DNA from: JAWVZY01 sp033721955
Lineage (GTDB): Bacteria > Patescibacteriota > Minisyncoccia > Spechtbacterales > 2-12-FULL-38-22
NCBI GenBank assembly: GCA_033721955.1
Contig: JAWVZY010000011.1
Location: forward strand, 1 to 22,557
Length of the DNA stretch: 22,557 nucleotides
Direction: 5' to 3'
Part shown: positions 6,565 through 14,082 of the stretch, piece after piece
How the letters are laid out: each line of letters begins with the position of its first letter
How positions within the stretch are numbered: position 1 is the first letter of the stretch
Notes under the pieces: generated by a model
Database searches by the model: none
Told to the model about the DNA's origin: nothing
Seen by the model: the letters and a program-made list of their open reading frames with translations, nothing else
Position numbers and translations under genes: made by a program

Positions 6565-6587
6565 AATACAGAGACAAGCTCTGTATT
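6565..6587 (-). terminator. terminator of the 134-aa gene
   Basis: AATACAGAG (6565-6573) pairs with CTCTGTATT (6579-6587) across a 5-nt loop. On the minus strand a run of seven T follows. It lies 12 bp after the stop at 6599. Confidence 0.85.
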
Positions 6588-6598
6588 GGAATAACTAT

Positions 6599-7003
6599 TT
6601 AGCCACGTCTGCAAAAAGGACAATTACTAGCACATCTTTGTCTTTGTCTTTCTATTACACTTTTTCCATGTTTCTTTTCTTGCCCTTTTTTGTCCCTTTT
6701 AGTTTTTTCATGCCGTAAATAATCACGGCGGCCATGATCTTCGGGTGTCATCTCTACCCAGCCCTGCAGCAAGGCATAGGGTCTGCCATCAGCATCAACA
6801 CTAAGCTTTATCCGCGGCTGCTTTAATGCTTCCCCTGCACCCGCGTAAACAATGTTACCCATCGCCTCCACTACATCTTTATTATGTATATTTACTCTTT
6901 TTTCTTTGCGAATATAGTTACCGCTATAAACATAATAAGTAGAAGTTTCCTCATCCTTAAAATGTTCGTGATCATGCCAATCCCAAAGATCTCTGTCTGT
7001 CAT
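6599..7003 (-). CDS. 134-aa soluble protein, His-rich start and Cys-rich tail, unknown
   Basis: I do not recognise the family. The N-terminus has a His/Asp cluster (WDWHDHEHF, 7-15). The middle (20-90) looks like a small beta-rich domain. It is followed by a very basic linker (about 91-123, rich in Lys, Arg and His) and the tail C124-A-S-N-C128-P-F-C131. The clustered His and Cys suggest metal binding, and the basic tail suggests nucleic-acid contact; both are inferences. A strong Shine-Dalgarno site AAAGGAGG precedes ATG 7003, in contrast to the neighbouring housekeeping genes. It has its own terminator. A candidate promoter between it and the tRNA has -10 TAAAAT with a poor -35, so co-transcription with the tRNA is also possible. 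Confidence 0.65.
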   Translation of the reverse strand: MTDRDLWDWHDHEHFKDEETSTYYVYSGNYIRKEKRVNIHNKDVVEAMGNIVYAGAGEALKQPRIKLSVDADGRPYALLQGWVEMTPEDHGRRDYLRHEKTKRDKKGQEKKHGKSVIERQRQRCASNCPFCRRG

Positions 7004-7008
7004 TTTAC

Positions 7009-7016
7009 CTCCTTTA
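7009..7016 (-). promoter_or_regulatory. strong Shine-Dalgarno site of the 134-aa gene
   Basis: On the minus strand AAAGGAGG lies 5 nt before ATG 7003. Near-identical copies precede the genes starting at 9864 and 21715. Confidence 0.85.
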
Positions 7017-7077
7017 AGGTGCTCGTTTAATATTTTAACTTAAAGTAAAGAAAAAACAACCCTAAGAGTTATTTTTG

Positions 7078-7154
7078 TGGAGCCAGCGGAGGGATTCGAA
7101 CCCACGACCTATGCGTTACGAGTGCATTGCTCTGGCCAACTGAGCTACGCTGGC
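7078..7154 (-). tRNA. tRNA-Thr (anticodon CGU)
   Basis: On the minus strand the acceptor GCCAGCG pairs with CGCTGGC, with discriminator T and an encoded CCA (7078-7080). The D-arm is GCTC/GAGC. The anticodon loop is CTCGTAA, giving anticodon CGT for the threonine codon ACG. The T-arm has the loop TTCGAAT. Two stem oddities are an A-C pair closing the anticodon loop and a T-T mismatch in the T-stem. Length is 77 nt including CCA. The aspects that define a functional tRNA are present. Confidence 0.95.
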
Positions 7155-7175
7155 TTGTTGATAATTACCAGGACA

Positions 7176-7181
7176 ATTATA
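7176..7181 (-). promoter_or_regulatory. -10 box of tRNA-Thr
   Basis: Perfect TATAAT on the minus strand, 21 nt before the mature 5' end of the tRNA. The -35 region reads TTTTAG, a weak match. Confidence 0.45.
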
Positions 7182-7191
7182 TCACGGATTA

Positions 7192-7200
7192 TGATATACT
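7192..7200 (+). promoter_or_regulatory. extended -10 promoter, leaderless gene at 7208
   Basis: TGA plus TATACT (7195-7200) is followed by 7 nt and then ATG 7208. The same arrangement, TATACT then AAAA plus 3 nt then ATG, precedes the DUF4012 gene. It lies in the 53-bp gap between the divergent tRNA and this gene. Confidence 0.5.
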
Positions 7201-7207
7201 AAAAGAG

Positions 7208-9034
7208 ATGGTATTTTTCCGCAAAAGATGGTCAATTTTCGCGCTTTTAGGCATACTTGCCCTTGGCGCGTTTTTTAGATTGCACAGATTAGAAACAGTA
7301 CCCCCCGGAATTTACCCTGATGAAGCAAAAAACGCAAATGACGCTGTAGAAACGCTACAAACCGGTGATTACGAATTGTTTTATCCTGAAAATAACGGAA
7401 GAGAGGGGCTTTATATATGGATGATAGCAAAATCATTTGAAAAGCATGGCATAAACATATACGCGCTTAAAATAATAGGGGCCCTTATAGGCATGCTAAC
7501 TGTTTTGGGAACTTACCTTTTAACGCGTGAAATATTTATATTTTCTGCTGTAAATGATCCGGAACATTCAAAGATCGCGATAGCTCCAATAGCGCGCGAG
7601 ACAGTAGCCCTGCTGGCTGCAGGACTTCTTGCTGTAAGTTTTTGGCATATTAATTTTTCGCGAATAGGGTTTCGGGCAATACTCGTCCCTTTTCTAATAT
7701 CGTTCGGGTTATGGCTGACTCTAAAAGCTCTCCACCCGATAGGGCCAAGCGGGTATGGAATATCTGAAAGAAAAAAACTCTGGCATGCTTTATTAGCCGG
7801 TATCATATGGGGTATTGGGTTTTATACTTATATAGCATTTCGCATAGCTTTGGGCATTCCTATATTTTTAGTCGCGCTTGCATACACTGTTTATCTGATA
7901 AAAAACAAACCTCAATTTAATAAGGAGTGGTTTAAAAATATGTATATACGCGATGGGTGGTGGCACTTTGATGCGATGTTTGCTGTTATGGCCGGTGTGA
8001 TGCTGCCTATGCTTTTGCTTTTTAAGCGAGTACCTGAATATTTTATATCACGCGCTACGGGAATATCAGTATTTGATGAGCCAAGCTGGATACTTGCATT
8101 TATAAAAAGCTTGGGGGTTCATTTCCAGATGCTTTTTGCTGTGGGAGACCATAACTGGCGGCATAATTTCTCAGGTGATGCCCAGCTTGCACTGCCCATT
8201 GCGATGCTTTTCCTTATGGGGCTTATATATTCTTTTATAATCATAAAAGACGGCATAAAACATAAAAATTGGAACGCTATAATAGTACATTCAGCACTTT
8301 TGGCCTCGTTGGGAGCAATGATGTTGCCGGCGGCACTTACATGGGAAGGCATTCCACATGCCCTACGAGCTATAGGCATGATGCCCTTTGTCTTTATTTA
8401 TGCGGCACTGGGATTTTTATATCTTTTGAGGATAATATTTCCCCACAAGCATCATAGGGAAGAAATTTGGCCCTTTGCCTTTGGGGCGGCAATTGTAATA
8501 ATATTAGTTCTATCATCATTTCAATACAGCCGTTACTTTATTGACTGGGGCAAATCTGAAGAAGTGGCAAATGCCTTTAGCAGAGGATATGTAGAAATAG
8601 GAGAATACTTTAATAACCTGCCTTCAGATACCCAAAAATATTTAATAGTAAATGGCGGTGGAATTGATGTAAGCTACCCAAGTTATGTATCCGGCGACTG
8701 GTTCCCATGTCCTGAATGCGGAGAGGGAGCGCCTCCTCCCGACTACAGGCATAAAAAAGAACTGCCCATGTCGGGGCAAACAACCTTATTTATACAGCAC
8801 ACCAAAAAGACCACAACCGACTATTCATTTTATGGCTCAGAAATACCCATACAAAATACCTTATATTTAAGGGCAGATGAGCTACCCGCTCTAATCAGGA
8901 CTCCTGCCGTATTTGTACCTCTTGATGCTACAAATGAAATAAAGGAGGAATTGCGCAACCGTTACCCTCTTGGTAAAGAACTGCAATTTGATAAATTCTG
9001 GGCATGGCAAGTAAATAGTATGGAGGCAAACTAA
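7208..9034 (+). CDS. membrane glycosyltransferase, ArnT/PMT-like (GT-C fold)
   Basis: The 608-residue protein is an integral membrane glycosyltransferase using a lipid-linked sugar donor. Helix 1 is at about 8-25. It is followed by the first outer loop with VPPGIYPDEAKNA (31-43), whose Asp-Glu pair (D38, E39) is where GT-C enzymes keep the catalytic acid, and by ENNGREGLYIW (61-71). About eleven more helices follow to residue 445. The C-terminal part (about 450-608) is soluble, probably outside the cell, and contains CPECG (about 500). The frame is open from 7127, but that start lies inside the tRNA. ATG 7208 fits the -10 box and places the charged FFRKRW before helix 1. The acceptor is unknown. 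The gene ends at a bidirectional terminator. Confidence 0.8.
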   Translation: MVFFRKRWSIFALLGILALGAFFRLHRLETVPPGIYPDEAKNANDAVETLQTGDYELFYPENNGREGLYIWMIAKSFEKHGINIYALKIIGALIGMLTVLGTYLLTREIFIFSAVNDPEHSKIAIAPIARETVALLAAGLLAVSFWHINFSRIGFRAILVPFLISFGLWLTLKALHPIGPSGYGISERKKLWHALLAGIIWGIGFYTYIAFRIALGIPIFLVALAYTVYLIKNKPQFNKEWFKNMYIRDGWWHFDAMFAVMAGVMLPMLLLFKRVPEYFISRATGISVFDEPSWILAFIKSLGVHFQMLFAVGDHNWRHNFSGDAQLALPIAMLFLMGLIYSFIIIKDGIKHKNWNAIIVHSALLASLGAMMLPAALTWEGIPHALRAIGMMPFVFIYAALGFLYLLRIIFPHKHHREEIWPFAFGAAIVIILVLSSFQYSRYFIDWGKSEEVANAFSRGYVEIGEYFNNLPSDTQKYLIVNGGGIDVSYPSYVSGDWFPCPECGEGAPPPDYRHKKELPMSGQTTLFIQHTKKTTTDYSFYGSEIPIQNTLYLRADELPALIRTPAVFVPLDATNEIKEELRNRYPLGKELQFDKFWAWQVNSMEAN

Positions 9035-9059
9035 AAACCCGCTCATAATAGCGGGTTTT
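9034..9059. terminator. bidirectional terminator between convergent genes
   Basis: AAAACCCGCT (9034-9043) pairs with AGCGGGTTTT (9050-9059) around a 6-nt loop. A- and T-tracts on both sides allow function in both directions. It overlaps both stop codons, at 9032-9034 (+) and 9058-9060 (-). Confidence 0.85.
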
Positions 9060-9864
9060 AAAACCTTACGCAAAATAACTTCTTTGAACTTATATGTTCA
9101 TAACCCCTTTTTTTAAGAAGGCGTTTTTGATTATGCATATGTGCAACACCGTATTTTATACCAACTAACTTCGGGGCGTGCGTTTTTATAACTTCATCAA
9201 ACCTGTCAAAGCAAAATGTATCTCGTTGCTTAATAGCGTCTCTATCAATAATATTGCCGAGCAAATCTCTATCAAAAATAATTTTAATAGTTCTGGCAAA
9301 ATCCCTTTTGGTAAAAATCTCTTTTTTGATATTAACGATGGCATCACCAAGAAAAAAGGCGGCCTTAAAAGCTCTGTCTTCTGAAATTCTACGGATACGC
9401 CTAAGCATTGTATCGCTTACCCGTCTCTGTAGTTCATGCGCCCTCTCTGAATCCTCGTGGAAAAAATCAGCGCAAAACCAATTTTCTCTTTGACGCATTG
9501 AAGAAAAAGCGGCACCCTCACCCATAAGAAAATCTATAGGCCTTGTATCAAGAGCAGCGAAGTAGCTCTGTATAATCGCCATTAAGAAGTCCTCTTTATG
9601 GCTGTTGCGTATTTCTTGGCCATCATCTGCAACTTGATCATTGCCGCTGTTATCTTCTATATATTCATATAAAACTACATCGCAGGCCAAGAGTTCATTT
9701 TTGACTTGCGTGTAATAATCGGGCTCTGCGGTATGCAGCATGCCTATAAGTTTTACTTCTCTGCCTGTTTTTGGATGCCTGTAAAGATGTGCCCTTGTAT
9801 AAACTCCCGTTGTACTTATTGAAAGTTCATTATTCAGATAATGCTCGGATCTTCTTACAACCAC
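9058..9864 (-). CDS. TraB/PrgY/GumN (TIKI superfamily)-like protein
   Basis: The 268-residue protein shows the hallmarks of the TraB/TIKI fold: a hydrophobic strand ending LIGMLH (39-44, a GxxH motif), then VVLYEYIED (63-71) with E67. Near the C-terminus is VGIKYGVAHMHNQKRLLKKRGY (234-255), which matches the family's final GxxH plus helix plus Gly. Relatives include the Wnt-cleaving TIKI metalloproteases and pheromone-shutdown TraB/PrgY; many are of unknown activity. No signal peptide or membrane helix is visible, so it is likely cytoplasmic. The start is GTG 9864, chosen because a perfect AAAGGAGG lies 5 nt upstream. A promoter with TTGACT, 17 bp and TATTTT gives a 5' UTR of about 60 nt. Confidence 0.6.
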   Translation of the reverse strand: MVVRRSEHYLNNELSISTTGVYTRAHLYRHPKTGREVKLIGMLHTAEPDYYTQVKNELLACDVVLYEYIEDNSGNDQVADDGQEIRNSHKEDFLMAIIQSYFAALDTRPIDFLMGEGAAFSSMRQRENWFCADFFHEDSERAHELQRRVSDTMLRRIRRISEDRAFKAAFFLGDAIVNIKKEIFTKRDFARTIKIIFDRDLLGNIIDRDAIKQRDTFCFDRFDEVIKTHAPKLVGIKYGVAHMHNQKRLLKKRGYEHISSKKLFCVRF

Positions 9865-9932
9865 TTTAACCTCCTTTCTTTTGTTTATTCAATTATTTGG
9901 TAAATATTTTATAACTTTAAGAACTTAGTATG

Positions 9933-9961
9933 AAAATACATTAAACACAAGCTTTAGTCAA
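9933..9961 (-). promoter_or_regulatory. promoter of the TraB-like gene
   Basis: On the minus strand TTGACT (9956-9961), a 17-bp spacer, and TATTTT (9933-9938). The predicted start near 9926 leaves about 60 nt of AT-rich leader before the Shine-Dalgarno site at 9870-9877. Confidence 0.5.
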
Positions 9962-9972
9962 GATTAAAAATA

Positions 9973-10341
9973 TTAAAAACCAAGCCAGGCCTTTAGCTTA
10001 TCCCAAATATTTTTTTGTTCATTTTTTTCTTCTACCGCTACGCTCTCCTGAGGATCATCTTTTTCTGAAGGCAAAATAACCACCACTTTCTCTCCTTCTT
10101 TTTTTAAATTAAGCCGCTCGCGAGCTTCCTTGTCTATGGTTGAGGGATCACTAAAAGAATCGACTTCCTCGCGAATACGCATATTTTCTTCTTCAAGTGC
10201 CGCCACATCTGCTTTTAACTCTCCAAGTTCTGAACTCAAAGCAATATTGCGCCTTACCTGCTGTATAACGCCCGAGCCCAAAACAATAACAAAAGCCAGG
10301 AGTACAAATGGTAAAACAAATTTGTTGAAAAATTCACGCAT
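9973..10341 (-). CDS. FtsB/DivIC-like septum formation initiator
   Basis: The 122-residue protein has the bitopic layout of FtsB/DivIC, which link early and late division proteins: a short cytoplasmic start, one membrane helix (about 10-27), and a coiled coil (about 30-64, with ELGELKADVAALEEENMRI). It is followed by the conserved segment DPSTIDKEARERLNLKKEGE (66-85) and VVVILP. A charged linker and an amphipathic end (WDKLKAWLGF) close it. The gene stands alone, divergent from a 42-aa membrane protein on the other strand. A weak -10 (CATTAT) 7 nt before ATG 10341 would give a leaderless mRNA. No Shine-Dalgarno site is seen. The downstream end has no clear hairpin. Confidence 0.85.
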   Translation of the reverse strand: MREFFNKFVLPFVLLAFVIVLGSGVIQQVRRNIALSSELGELKADVAALEEENMRIREEVDSFSDPSTIDKEARERLNLKKEGEKVVVILPSEKDDPQESVAVEEKNEQKNIWDKLKAWLGF

Positions 10342-10353
10342 ATACTATATAAT
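10325..10353 (+). promoter_or_regulatory. promoter of the 42-aa membrane protein
   Basis: TTGAAA (10325-10330), a 17-bp spacer, and a perfect TATAAT (10348-10353). The ATG at 10361 falls 7 nt after the -10, exactly where transcription should begin. The -35 lies inside the 5' end of the divergent FtsB-like gene. Confidence 0.65.
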
Positions 10354-10360
10354 GCCAGTA

Positions 10361-10489
10361 ATGTTAGTAAACTCTAAAAGAAAGGAAAAGTTTGTAAAAG
10401 CGGGCAAGATATTTATTGTTATCTTTACCACGCTTGGATTTATATTATTTTTAGTAGCTCCTCTTCTGGGAGGCGGCTCTTACTTTTAA
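10361..10489 (+). CDS. 42-aa single-helix membrane protein
   Basis: A basic N-terminus (MLVNSKRKEKFVKAGK) precedes one membrane helix (about 17-34) and a short tail APLLGGGSYF. The frame is open much further upstream, but that part runs antisense to the FtsB-like gene. An alternative ATG at 10352 overlaps the -10 box itself. ATG 10361 fits a leaderless start from a near-consensus promoter. The gene ends in a large hairpin terminator. A dedicated promoter and terminator support a real gene. The function is unknown; the divergent placement beside the FtsB-like gene hints at a division or envelope role. Confidence 0.6.
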   Translation: MLVNSKRKEKFVKAGKIFIVIFTTLGFILFLVAPLLGGGSYF

Positions 10490-10509
10490 TCAAGCCGGCT
10501 ACATTCATA

Positions 10510-10559
10510 ATACCATAAGTTAAAAGCGGCCATAAAAGGCCGCTTTTAACTTATGGTAT
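10510..10559. terminator. 22-bp stem bidirectional terminator
   Basis: Arms 10510-10531 and 10538-10559 are perfectly complementary, with core AAAAGCGGCC and GGCCGCTTTT and a 6-nt loop. It separates the 42-aa gene (+) from lepA (-), which converge here. Confidence 0.9.
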
Positions 10560-10574
10560 ATAGATAAATATTCG

Positions 10575-12362
10575 TTATTGAAAAATTTTCATTAACGTCT
10601 CTGAATCCAATTCAACATTCCCCTGTTCTTTTAGGCGCTTTTTCCCTTTCTTCTGTTTTTCAAGCTGTTTTCTTTTCCTACTATAGTCACCGCCATAGAG
10701 TCCTGCCGTTACATCCTTTCGCATAGCACTTTTTGTTTCGCGAGCTATAACTTTGCCGCCAATTGCCGCCTGTATCGCTACGGCAAACTGCTCAGGAGGT
10801 AAAACTTCTTTTATTTTTTCGGCTACCTTTCTTCCCTCGCTTTGCGCTTTTTCTCTTGGAACTAGACGACTTAAAGCAGGTATCTCATCCCCTGCGAGCA
10901 ATATATCCATTTTTACAATATCTTCTTCTCTGTATTCAGCAATTTCATAAAACATAGAACCGTACCCGGATGTAGTATTTTTAAGATTGTCATAAAAGTC
11001 AGAAATGATATCTGCAAGTGGAACCTCGTAATTTATACGCATTCTCTCTTTGCCTATGTATTCGGTATCGGCATATTCACCTCTTATGGTCTTGAGTAGC
11101 TTCATCACATTATTCATATATTCAGGAGGTGTTATAACCCGCAAATGTGCCCAGGGTTCTTCTGTTTTTTCTATTTCGGATGGATCAGGAAATTGAGAAG
11201 GGCTAAATATAGTTTCTTCCTCACCTGATTTTAGATAAACCCTGTATGCCACAGAAGGTGAAGTTACAAGTAAGTCCAGGTCATATTCTCTGCGCAGGCG
11301 TTCAAGTATAATTTCCATATGCAACATGCCCAAGAACCCGCTCTTAAAGCCCCTCCCAAGTACAGGCGAGGATTCAGGTTCGAAATATAAAGATGCATCG
11401 TTTAATTTAAGCTTGTTCAATGCATCACGCAAATCCTCAAAAGCACTATCTTCTTTTGTAAATATAGTAGAAAATACCACCGGCTGGGGCTGACGATATC
11501 CTGCCACGGGCTCAGTCGCCTTATTTTTAACCGTAGTTATTGTATCTCCTATATTTGCCTTCTCTATTTCTTTAATACCGCCAACTATATAACCAATATC
11601 CCCTGCCTGCAATTTTTTTCTTTTTACTCGCTGAGGAGAAAAAATGCCAACTTCTTTTGATTCACTCTTTTCCTTTGAGCCCATAAAAAATATGTCCGTA
11701 CCCGGAGAAATCTCACCTTCAAGCACGCGTACATGAGTTATAACACCTTGATAATCATCATATACAGAATCAAATATAAGTGCGCGCAGGGGCTTCTTTA
11801 TATCAATACGCGGCGCGGGAACTGTTTTTACAACATCAGCTAAAAGTTCCTCAATCCCCTCACCTGTTTTTGCTGAAATTTTATGTATTCTCTCTGCATC
11901 AGAATCTAAAGATATTAAAAGTTCAAGTATCTCATTTTCTGTTTCTTCAATTTGGGCCCCGGGAAGATCTATTTTATTTATTGCGGGAATTATCTTAAGT
12001 CCTTGTTCAACTGCCGTAGTTAAATGTGCTACGGTTTGGGCCTGTATTCCCTTTGAAGCATCCACAAGTAAAACTGCGCCCTCCACAGCAGCAAGCGAAC
12101 GTGAAACCTCATAAGAAAAATCAACGTGCCCCGGAGTATCTATAAGGTTTAAAATGTGCTCCTTATCATTCACCTCATATTTCATTGTGACCGGTTGCAT
12201 TTTTATAGTTATTCCACGTTCACGCTCCAAGTCCATCTGGTCTAAAAATTGCTCTTGCATTTTTCGCTTATCAATTGACTTAGTAAGCTCTAAAAAACGG
12301 TCCGCTAAAGTGGACTTGCCATGATCGATATGTGCGATTATTACAAAATTGCGAATATCCAT
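10575..12362 (-). CDS. lepA: elongation factor 4 (LepA), back-translocating GTPase
   Basis: LepA is a ribosome-associated translational GTPase. The 595-residue protein has the family length and all G motifs: G1 AHIDHGKS (10-17), G2 RGITI, G3 DTPGH, G4 NKID and G5 SAKTG. It continues through the EF-G-like domains to the LepA-specific C-terminal domain, with GGDYSRKRKQLEKQKKGKKR near the end. The frame is open 15 codons further up, but MDIRNFVIIAHIDHGK is the standard LepA start and lies after the murJ stop. A TATAAA box 7 nt before ATG 12362 and no ribosome site suggest an internal leaderless promoter behind murJ. Confidence 0.97.
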   Translation of the reverse strand: MDIRNFVIIAHIDHGKSTLADRFLELTKSIDKRKMQEQFLDQMDLERERGITIKMQPVTMKYEVNDKEHILNLIDTPGHVDFSYEVSRSLAAVEGAVLLVDASKGIQAQTVAHLTTAVEQGLKIIPAINKIDLPGAQIEETENEILELLISLDSDAERIHKISAKTGEGIEELLADVVKTVPAPRIDIKKPLRALIFDSVYDDYQGVITHVRVLEGEISPGTDIFFMGSKEKSESKEVGIFSPQRVKRKKLQAGDIGYIVGGIKEIEKANIGDTITTVKNKATEPVAGYRQPQPVVFSTIFTKEDSAFEDLRDALNKLKLNDASLYFEPESSPVLGRGFKSGFLGMLHMEIILERLRREYDLDLLVTSPSVAYRVYLKSGEEETIFSPSQFPDPSEIEKTEEPWAHLRVITPPEYMNNVMKLLKTIRGEYADTEYIGKERMRINYEVPLADIISDFYDNLKNTTSGYGSMFYEIAEYREEDIVKMDILLAGDEIPALSRLVPREKAQSEGRKVAEKIKEVLPPEQFAVAIQAAIGGKVIARETKSAMRKDVTAGLYGGDYSRKRKQLEKQKKGKKRLKEQGNVELDSETLMKIFQ

Positions 12363-12369
12363 AAATAAA

Positions 12370-12375
12370 TTTATA
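12370..12375 (-). promoter_or_regulatory. -10 box before lepA
   Basis: TATAAA on the minus strand, 7 nt before ATG 12362, in the gap after the murJ stop. No -35 or TGn is evident, so support comes mainly from the shared spacing with other genes here. Confidence 0.35.
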
Positions 12376-12381
12376 TCTTTA

Positions 12382-14082
12382 TTACTCTTGATGGTGGGTA
12401 AAGCCATTCATTTGATCTACGGGTGCCTCCTTTGGCAACTTGGCTTTTTTAAGTTTAGCTGTGATAAAAGCACGCAATACTAAAAATTCATCAAACTTGA
12501 AAAACCAAGCAATAGCTAAATAAACTATAAAAGCAATAATTGATGCTATGGCTGTTTGTGTAAAAATTGAAGCAAAAGTATCTATAGGATCAAATAAAAT
12601 ACCGTAGGTGCGTAAAGCTATCCAGGCAAATCCTCCGGCTATAAACGATGCAAAAGCTGTTCTTGTGAATGATGAAGCAAGAGCGGGTTTTATGCTCGCA
12701 TTATCTTTATTACTGAAAAATGCCCCAAATAATAAAACCAGGGCAGCAATACCCGATATTGAAAAGGATAGCGGCAAGCCAATAACAGCGGTATTAGGCA
12801 AGTCACCAATTCTAAGCAAGTTTCCTAAAAATTCTAAAATACCGTCAGATGGAAATATAACGAATATAAGCCAAGCGCTCAATATAATATTTATAGCCAT
12901 ACCTATAGTATTTGCAATAACAGGTGTCTTTGTATCTTCACGCGCATAAAAGGCCTTTGAGATTATGGGAGCAAGGGCATAAGCGGCAATACCAAAAGAA
13001 AATGCTCCCAAAGATGCGGCAGTAAGGCGGGTGTCCTCCCAGCCGAATTGGCCTGTTCCCAAAATTATTCGCACAAGCTGAGCACGGAATATAAAAAATA
13101 AAACGCTCAAAGGAAACACTACAAAGAAAACGCTGCGAAGCGTCCTTGAAAATTCTCTAAGATATTTCTCCTTGTTCTTTTCAGAAAATGATTTAGATAA
13201 ATTAGGGAATACAGCAGTGGCAAAAGATATGCCAACGATGCCCACGGGAAGATACTGTATGTTATTTGCAAGAGTAAATATAGTAAGTGATCCGGCAGCT
13301 AAAGTTGAGGCAATAGCTGTTATTACCCATAGATTTATCTGATAAGCTCCCAAACCCAGAGCACGGGGAACCATTAACTTAAATATTCTTTTTATCGACG
13401 GGTGAAATATATTACGCAATGGCGTAATATTAAATCCTGCATGAAAAGTAGAAGGCGCCTGAACGGCCATATGTAGCACCGCACCCAGTGCCACACCCCA
13501 AGCAAGCCCCTCAACCCCCCAAAACTGAGTAAACCAAAGGGCGCCTATAATAATGCCTATATTATAGAAAATGGGAGCAAGAGAATAAATGAAGAATTTC
13601 CTAAATGAATGCAATATTCCCGAAAATACCGCACTCAAACCCAAAAATAAAGGGCTGAGCAACATAATACGGCTCATCGTTATAGCAAGAGTTTTATTTT
13701 CAGCATCAAAGCCCGGAACCACAAGAGGCATAAGAAGGGGCATTAAAATATATATAATTATACATATACCCACAAGCCCAAGAGCTGCGACCTTAAAAAA
13801 TGAACCCGCAACCTCCCATGCGTCTTTTTCATTTTTCGATAAATGATTTATAAATATTGGTATAAAAGCCGAGGAAACCGCCCCTCCAATAATAACGCTA
13901 TAAATTAGATCGGGTATACGAAAGGCAGCAAAATAAATATCCAGTTCCACGCCTGCACCATAAAGCCCGGCTAAAATACGGTCCCTTATCAAACCCAAAA
14001 ACCGACTCACAAGAATGGAGACGGCAAGTATTAGTGCTGCCATAGGCACAGAATTTGTAGATCTATTTAATTTCCTTATCAT
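12382..14082 (-). CDS. murJ: lipid II flippase MurJ (MviN)
   Basis: MurJ is a MOP-superfamily flippase that moves lipid II across the membrane for peptidoglycan synthesis. The 566-residue protein has about 14 helices and family motifs: SILVSRFLGLIRDRILAG near the start (20-37), FRIPDLIYSVIIGGAVSSAF (53-72), and a central FKLMVPRALGLGAYQINLWV. The C-terminus after the last helix is a short basic tail (KLKKAKLPKE). Its ATG overlaps the TGA stop of the DUF4012 gene by four bases (ATGA), a sign of translational coupling. Such pairing suggests a shared envelope-building role. lepA follows 19 nt later. Confidence 0.95.
   Translation of the reverse strand: MIRKLNRSTNSVPMAALILAVSILVSRFLGLIRDRILAGLYGAGVELDIYFAAFRIPDLIYSVIIGGAVSSAFIPIFINHLSKNEKDAWEVAGSFFKVAALGLVGICIIIYILMPLLMPLVVPGFDAENKTLAITMSRIMLLSPLFLGLSAVFSGILHSFRKFFIYSLAPIFYNIGIIIGALWFTQFWGVEGLAWGVALGAVLHMAVQAPSTFHAGFNITPLRNIFHPSIKRIFKLMVPRALGLGAYQINLWVITAIASTLAAGSLTIFTLANNIQYLPVGIVGISFATAVFPNLSKSFSEKNKEKYLREFSRTLRSVFFVVFPLSVLFFIFRAQLVRIILGTGQFGWEDTRLTAASLGAFSFGIAAYALAPIISKAFYAREDTKTPVIANTIGMAINIILSAWLIFVIFPSDGILEFLGNLLRIGDLPNTAVIGLPLSFSISGIAALVLLFGAFFSNKDNASIKPALASSFTRTAFASFIAGGFAWIALRTYGILFDPIDTFASIFTQTAIASIIAFIVYLAIAWFFKFDEFLVLRAFITAKLKKAKLPKEAPVDQMNGFTHHQE

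Noticed and set aside
7127..7207. 27-codon N-terminal extension of the ArnT-like glycosyltransferase
   Set aside because: It begins inside the tRNA-Thr gene on the other strand and upstream of the predicted promoter; ATG 7208 fits better.
10130..10360. Long upstream extension of the 42-aa frame
   Set aside because: It runs antisense through the FtsB-like gene; the promoter lies within it, so it cannot be translated from that transcript.
12363..12407. 15-codon N-terminal extension of LepA
   Set aside because: It overlaps the end of murJ and is absent from the normal LepA start MDIRNF.
14079..14081. UGA recoding as in Gracilibacteria
   Set aside because: RF2 is present, prfB uses TGA as a shift signal, and the DUF4012 gene stops at TGA with murJ starting on it.
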